From Amycolatopsis sp. CA-126428 (lineage in GTDB: Bacteria > Actinomycetota > Actinomycetes > Mycobacteriales > Pseudonocardiaceae): DNA of 64,000 nucleotides. Numbering within the stretch: the stretch's first letter is position 1; each line of letters begins with the position of its first letter. A model generated the notes under the pieces. That model had not been told where the DNA came from. It worked only from the letters and a program-made list of their open reading frames with translations, and did no database searches. Positions 60,282 to 64,000 of this stretch are shown piece by piece. Where the stretch lies: positions 1 through 64,000 of the forward strand of contig NZ_PPHF01000032.1 in NCBI RefSeq assembly GCF_002904335.1, read 5' to 3'. Position numbers and translations under genes: made by a program.

Positions 60282-62954
60282 TCAGCGGCGTGCGGGCGGC
60301 AACGACGTCAGGACCGCGTCGGCGCGCTCGGCACCCAGCCGGCAGCCCGCCTGTCCGTGCAGGGCTCGGGCCCGCTCGGCGTGGGCCCGCGCCGCCCCGG
60401 ATTCGCCGCGTTCGAGCTCGACGGCGGCCATCGCGAGCAGGCTGTCGGCCCGGATCAGGCCGTGGCCGGTCTCCTCGCTGAGCACCAGGGCCTGAGAGGC
60501 CCGGTCGTAGGCCTCGTCGAGCCTCCCTCGGCGCAGGTGCACGGCGGACAAGGCGACCAGCGCGTCCCCGCGGCCGCGGGGGTGGCCCGCCTCGCGGGAA
60601 AGGTCCAGCGCCGACTCGAGCGCCGTCCGGGCCTCGTCGATCCGGCCGAGCTCCAGCATGACCGTGCCGAGGACGTGGTGCGCGCCCGCCTGCGTCCGTC
60701 GCATGCCGAGCCGGGTCGCTTTGGCCAGGGCGTCGCGGGCGGTCGCCAGCGCCTCCTCGTACTCGCCGAGGTCGCGCAAGGCACCCGCGAGGTTGGCGAG
60801 CACGCTGGCCTCGTCCGCGTGCTCCCCGGCCGACCGGCACAGCCCGAGACCGGTCCGGTAGTGCTCGACGGCGCGCTCCAGGTCGCCGAGCGCCTGGCTC
60901 GGCCGGCCCGCGTGGCTTTCGGCGAGCTGCAGCCCGGCGGCGTACCCCTGCCGAGCCGCCGTCTCGATCGCCTGGGTCTGGAGGGCGTAGGCACCGGCCA
61001 GCTCCCCCAGTTCCCAGAGGACGTCGCCGAGCACGACGAGGCTCGGGATGGACGTTGCCCCGTCTTGACCCGGCTCCAGGTCCAGGGCCCGCCGGTAGTG
61101 CCCGGCGGCGTCGTGGAGCCGGCCGACGGAGATCGACATGCGGCCCAGATCGCTCAGGACGATCCTCCGGAGGTCCGGCGCGTCGAGCTCGTCGGCGAGT
61201 TTGACGGCTTCGTCGAGGTGGCGGAGCGCTTCGGCGTGGTCCGACCTGCTCCAGTGCGCGCTGCTGAGCACCCGCAGGCACAGCACCTGCCCGGCCGCGT
61301 CCCCGGCGGCGCGGGCCGCGGCGAGCGCGGCTTCGCTGACCGGGAGCCACTCCGCGGACCGGTGCCGTTCGAATTCGAAGTGCAGGGCGACGCACAGCTG
61401 GGTCGCCAGCGCGGGGAGGCCCGCCGCGGCGGCCTGCCGGGTCAGCGTGGAGAGCGTGGCGAATTCGACGTCGAACCAGGTCAGCGCCTCGTCGGCGGTC
61501 GCGGACGACGCGCCGCCGGAGCGGGCACTCGCGTACTTCTCCCGGTACGGACGGGGGTGCCTCAGCTGCGCCGCCTCGGTCGCGAGCCCCGCGTAGTGGG
61601 AAATCAGCCGCTGCAGCGCCGAGTCACGCACGTCGCCGGCGTCTTCCGCCAGGCAACGGCGCTTGGCCCACGAATGCAGCAAGGCGTGCTGGCTGTACCG
61701 CGCCGGCGTCCGCTCGAAGAGGAGGTGCATGTCCAGCAGGGTGCCGACGACGGGAGCCAGCGACTCCGGCGCCAGCTCGGTCGCGGCCGCCAGCGCCGGC
61801 AGGGCGATCCCGTCGACCGGGAACAGCCCGAGGAGCCTGAACACCCGTTGCGCCCGGGCGTTCAGCGCCCGGTAGGACAGCGCGACCGCGTTCTGCACCG
61901 CCGTCTCCCGGTCGACCGCCGCATCGAGCACCGCGAACGGGTCGGCCGAACGAAGCTCCTCGACCATCGCCGAGAGGAGCAGGCCCGGCCGGACGCGGGC
62001 GTTCGCCGCGGCGATCCGCAGCGCGAGCGGGAGACGTCCGCAGGCTTCGGCCAGCTCCGCGGTCGCCGCCGGGTCCGCGTCGACCCGATCCGGACCGGCG
62101 GCGTGCCGGACCAGGGCGACGGCGTCGTCCGTCCCGAGCGGCCCCAGCTCGCAGGGCACCGCCCCCTCCCTGGCGACCAGGCCGACCAGTTTCGTGCGGC
62201 TGGTGATCAGGACGGCGCAGCCCGGCGAGCCGGGCAACAACGGGCGCACCTGCCCGGCACTGCTCGCGTCGTCGAGCACGATCAGCAGGCGACGGCCGGC
62301 GACCGCGGACCGGAAGCTCGCGGCGAGCCGGTCGACTTCCCGCGGTGTTTCCCGCTCGGCCGTCCCCAAGGCGCGCAAGAACCCGGACAGCACGTCGACC
62401 GGATCGGCCGGCGGAGCTTCGGCGAACCCCCGCAGGTTCACGAACAGCTGGCCGTCGGGAAAGCGGCCGGCGGCCCGGTGCGCCCACCGGATCGCCAGAG
62501 CCGACTTGCCGACCCCGGGCATCCCGGTGACGAGCGCGATCCCCGTGCCCGGCGAACCGCTCACCAGCTCGTCGAGCGCGGCAAGATCCCGCTCGCGGCC
62601 CACGAACCCGGCGACGTCGAGGGGCAGCTGCCGCGGAGGTGCTGCTTGCTTCTCCGTGTGGAGGTGAGCGGCCACCCGGAACCAGGCTTCGTTCCAGCTC
62701 GCCCACGCCGTGCGCGGCACACCCAAGGCGATGACGATCCGGTCGAACACGTCGGACGGTGGGTGGATCTTGCCGGACACGTAGGCGTGCACGGTCGAGC
62801 GCGGCACGTCCACCAAGCCGGCGAGCTCGGTCAGGCTGACGCGCGCCTTGCCGGTGCCGCGGGCCGCCTGCCGGCGCAGCAGATCGACCTCGCGGACGAA
62901 CCCCGCGACGTCGGTGATCCGGGCCGGGTCCGGCCCTCCGGCATCGCTACCCAC
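60282..62954 (-). CDS. HTH / NB-ARC / TPR STAND regulator
   Basis: The product has 890 residues. An N-terminal helix-turn-helix (SLTELAGLVDVPRSTVHAYV, about residues 40-60) is followed by an NB-ARC ATPase with Walker A GMPGVGKSA (144-152) and LLIVLDDAS. Then come a winged-helix segment and TPR repeats over the last 400 residues (AHHVLGTVMLELGRIDEART, ADSLLAMAAVELERG). The GTG start at 62954 has GGAGG somewhat far upstream. It resembles actinobacterial SARP-like regulators without the activation domain. It is divergent from a PIG-L gene, its possible target. Confidence 0.87.
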   Translation of the reverse strand: MGSDAGGPDPARITDVAGFVREVDLLRRQAARGTGKARVSLTELAGLVDVPRSTVHAYVSGKIHPPSDVFDRIVIALGVPRTAWASWNEAWFRVAAHLHTEKQAAPPRQLPLDVAGFVGRERDLAALDELVSGSPGTGIALVTGMPGVGKSALAIRWAHRAAGRFPDGQLFVNLRGFAEAPPADPVDVLSGFLRALGTAERETPREVDRLAASFRSAVAGRRLLIVLDDASSAGQVRPLLPGSPGCAVLITSRTKLVGLVAREGAVPCELGPLGTDDAVALVRHAAGPDRVDADPAATAELAEACGRLPLALRIAAANARVRPGLLLSAMVEELRSADPFAVLDAAVDRETAVQNAVALSYRALNARAQRVFRLLGLFPVDGIALPALAAATELAPESLAPVVGTLLDMHLLFERTPARYSQHALLHSWAKRRCLAEDAGDVRDSALQRLISHYAGLATEAAQLRHPRPYREKYASARSGGASSATADEALTWFDVEFATLSTLTRQAAAAGLPALATQLCVALHFEFERHRSAEWLPVSEAALAAARAAGDAAGQVLCLRVLSSAHWSRSDHAEALRHLDEAVKLADELDAPDLRRIVLSDLGRMSISVGRLHDAAGHYRRALDLEPGQDGATSIPSLVVLGDVLWELGELAGAYALQTQAIETAARQGYAAGLQLAESHAGRPSQALGDLERAVEHYRTGLGLCRSAGEHADEASVLANLAGALRDLGEYEEALATARDALAKATRLGMRRTQAGAHHVLGTVMLELGRIDEARTALESALDLSREAGHPRGRGDALVALSAVHLRRGRLDEAYDRASQALVLSEETGHGLIRADSLLAMAAVELERGESGAARAHAERARALHGQAGCRLGAERADAVLTSLPPARR

Positions 62955-63052
62955 CAGCGTCCCACCTCCCGGACATCGTCCACTCGATCCAACCGCACCG
63001 GCCGCCCGCGGGCATCGGCGGCGCCGGCCCGGAATGCGGCAGGATGTCCGGC

Positions 63053-63802
63053 ATGACGTTGCCGGCTCTGCCCGAGGAATCGTTCCAGCGCGTGCTCTGC
63101 GTCGTCGCGCACCCCGACGACATGGAGTACGGCACGTCCGCGGCGGTCGCCCGCTGGACCGCACGCGGCATCGAGGTCGGCTACCTCCTGCTCACCCGCG
63201 GCGAGGCCGGCATGCCGAACCCGCCCGAAGAGACCGCCCGCCTGCGCACCGCCGAACAGCGGGCGGCGTGCGACACGGTCGGCGTCGACCACCTGACCAT
63301 CCTCGAACACCCCGACGGCGTGCTCGTCTACGGCCTCGACCTGCGCCGCGACATCTGCCGGGAGATCCGCCGCTTCAAGCCGGACGCCGTCTACGGAACC
63401 GGCTTCGAGGTCGAGACCCCGTACGGCTTCGACCAGGCCGACCACCGCGCGGCCGGCCTGGCGACGCTCGACGCCATCCGCGACGCGGGCAACCGGTGGG
63501 TGTTCCCGGAACAGATCGACGACGAGGGCCTCGAACCGCACTCCGCCCGCTGGTACCTCACCCCGGGCATGACGGACGCAACCCACGGCGTCGACGTCAC
63601 GGGCGAGCCACTACGCCGCGGCGTCGCTTCGCTCGAGGCACACGCCGCGTACCTGGCGGCCCTCCCCGACCACCCGGTGCCGGCGAAGTTCATTCCGCAG
63701 TTCGCCGCGATGGGCGGTAAGGCGATGGGCGTCGAGCACGCCGTCCTGTTCCGCGCCCACGATCTGCAGGCACCCTTGGAGCTCCCGACCGAATCCACCT
63801 GA
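63053..63802 (+). CDS. PIG-L (LmbE)-family deacetylase
   Basis: The product has 249 residues. CVVAHPDDMEYGTSA carries the zinc motif (His, Asp, Asp), with LLTRGEAGMPN and the DQADHRAAG segment later supplying the third His. The family removes N-acetyl groups from GlcNAc-type sugars; MshB in mycothiol synthesis is the model, but several paralogues exist and this one has no mycothiol neighbours. ATG 63053 has AGGA at eight bases; ATG 63044 is in frame and also possible. Confidence 0.9.
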   Translation: MTLPALPEESFQRVLCVVAHPDDMEYGTSAAVARWTARGIEVGYLLLTRGEAGMPNPPEETARLRTAEQRAACDTVGVDHLTILEHPDGVLVYGLDLRRDICREIRRFKPDAVYGTGFEVETPYGFDQADHRAAGLATLDAIRDAGNRWVFPEQIDDEGLEPHSARWYLTPGMTDATHGVDVTGEPLRRGVASLEAHAAYLAALPDHPVPAKFIPQFAAMGGKAMGVEHAVLFRAHDLQAPLELPTEST

Positions 63803-64000
63803 CCGTGCTGGGTGCCGTGCTACGGTGATCTCCGGCGTGGCTCACGCCGGACCTCCGTCGACTGCCCCAGCGCAGTCCCGCAGGGAGGCAAAGGGACTTC
63901 TCGTCGGCACTTCCGGCAAGCTCCGGCAGGAGACGTCCCGGCGGAGACGAAACGGCTGCGGCTGGCCGTGGCGCAGGCTGTTCTCCGCGAAGATCCCCGC
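63803..64000. other. Right-end stretch: terminator, then possible start of a gene
   Basis: After the hairpin at 63831-63851 there is no complete gene. Near the window edge one plus-strand frame has coding-like third positions (AETKRLRLAVAQAVLRED). A GGGAGG lies at about 63883-63888, but no start codon at a proper distance is visible in that frame. It may be the beginning of a gene that continues outside, or nothing. Confidence 0.3.
63831..63851 (+). terminator. Perfect 9-bp hairpin after the PIG-L gene
   Basis: TCCGGCGTG (63831-63839) pairs with CACGCCGGA (63843-63851) around GCT, 29 bases after the PIG-L stop. It is a likely intrinsic terminator without U-tract. Confidence 0.65.

Noticed and set aside
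63852..64000. Riboswitch at the right end
   Set aside because: The region is GC-rich with local pairing, but I could not match it to the conserved core of any riboswitch class by eye.

Overview
The window is very GC-rich, densely coded chromosomal DNA with strong G/C preference at third codon positions, GTG and TTG starts, many 1-4 base stop/start overlaps, and abundant TetR, LuxR/NarL, ECF sigma and STAND-type regulators. This fits a filamentous actinomycete of the Pseudonocardiaceae; an Amycolatopsis-like genome is my best guess, but no rRNA or other phylogenetic marker is present to prove it. I see no tRNA, rRNA, CRISPR array, insertion sequence, prophage or origin.

Left part (1-24.6 kb): the end of an M15 peptidase gene faces a large cyclase-like/NB-ARC/TPR protein across a perfect hairpin. 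Then come a TetR regulator with two matching dyads in front of its divergent target, an XRE/MmyB-type regulator divergent from a quinone oxidoreductase-like gene, and a NarL-type two-component pair divergent from a two-gene ABC exporter. A RibD-C/DHFR-like gene with an in-frame 9-bp minisatellite follows, then an ECF sigma factor with a SnoaL-like tail, a DUF2306 membrane protein and a second two-component pair. A LAL (large ATP-binding LuxR) regulator is divergent from a redox set (VOC protein, FAD disulphide oxidoreductase, zinc alcohol dehydrogenase, flavodoxin-like protein). A cation/H+ antiporter gene broken by an amber codon and an ECF sigma/zinc-finger anti-sigma pair close this part.

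Middle part (24.6-43.3 kb): ordinary accessory metabolism and regulation. It holds YciI, alcohol dehydrogenase, VOC/AraC, a UvrD-like helicase, and a small operon (oxidoreductase, deleted epimerase pseudogene, a 41-residue peptide gene, EthD protein) divergent from two overlapping TetR genes. It also holds a Tat-exported GH106-like glycosidase behind a LacI-type operator, two reductases under a divergent LysR gene, two GAF-ANTAR proteins and a secreted esterase with a ricin-type lectin domain. Several genes here are decayed.

The centrepiece (43.8-57.2 kb) is a [NiFe]-hydrogenase cluster of the actinobacterial high-affinity type (group 1h, formerly group 5). A perfect CRP-type half-site pair precedes one long run of overlapping genes: SIS protein, HypC-like protein, second SIS protein, small subunit, large subunit, NifU-like protein, DUF5947, DUF6084, an uncharacterised 384-residue protein, maturation protease, then hypC, hypD, hypE, hypA and hypB. 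hypF lies on the other strand and overlaps the end of hypB. The small subunit has Asp in place of one proximal-cluster Cys, as in the oxygen-insensitive actinobacterial enzymes that oxidise H2 at atmospheric levels. The hyp genes build the NiFe(CN)2CO site, the protease trims the large subunit, and the SIS/HypC-like/NifU-like/DUF genes are probable dedicated accessories of unknown role.

Right end (57.2-64 kb): a degraded membrane-anchored ricin-domain protein with a xyloglucanase-like tail, a SigE-type ECF sigma factor with a membrane partner, an HTH/NB-ARC/TPR regulator and a divergent PIG-L deacetylase.
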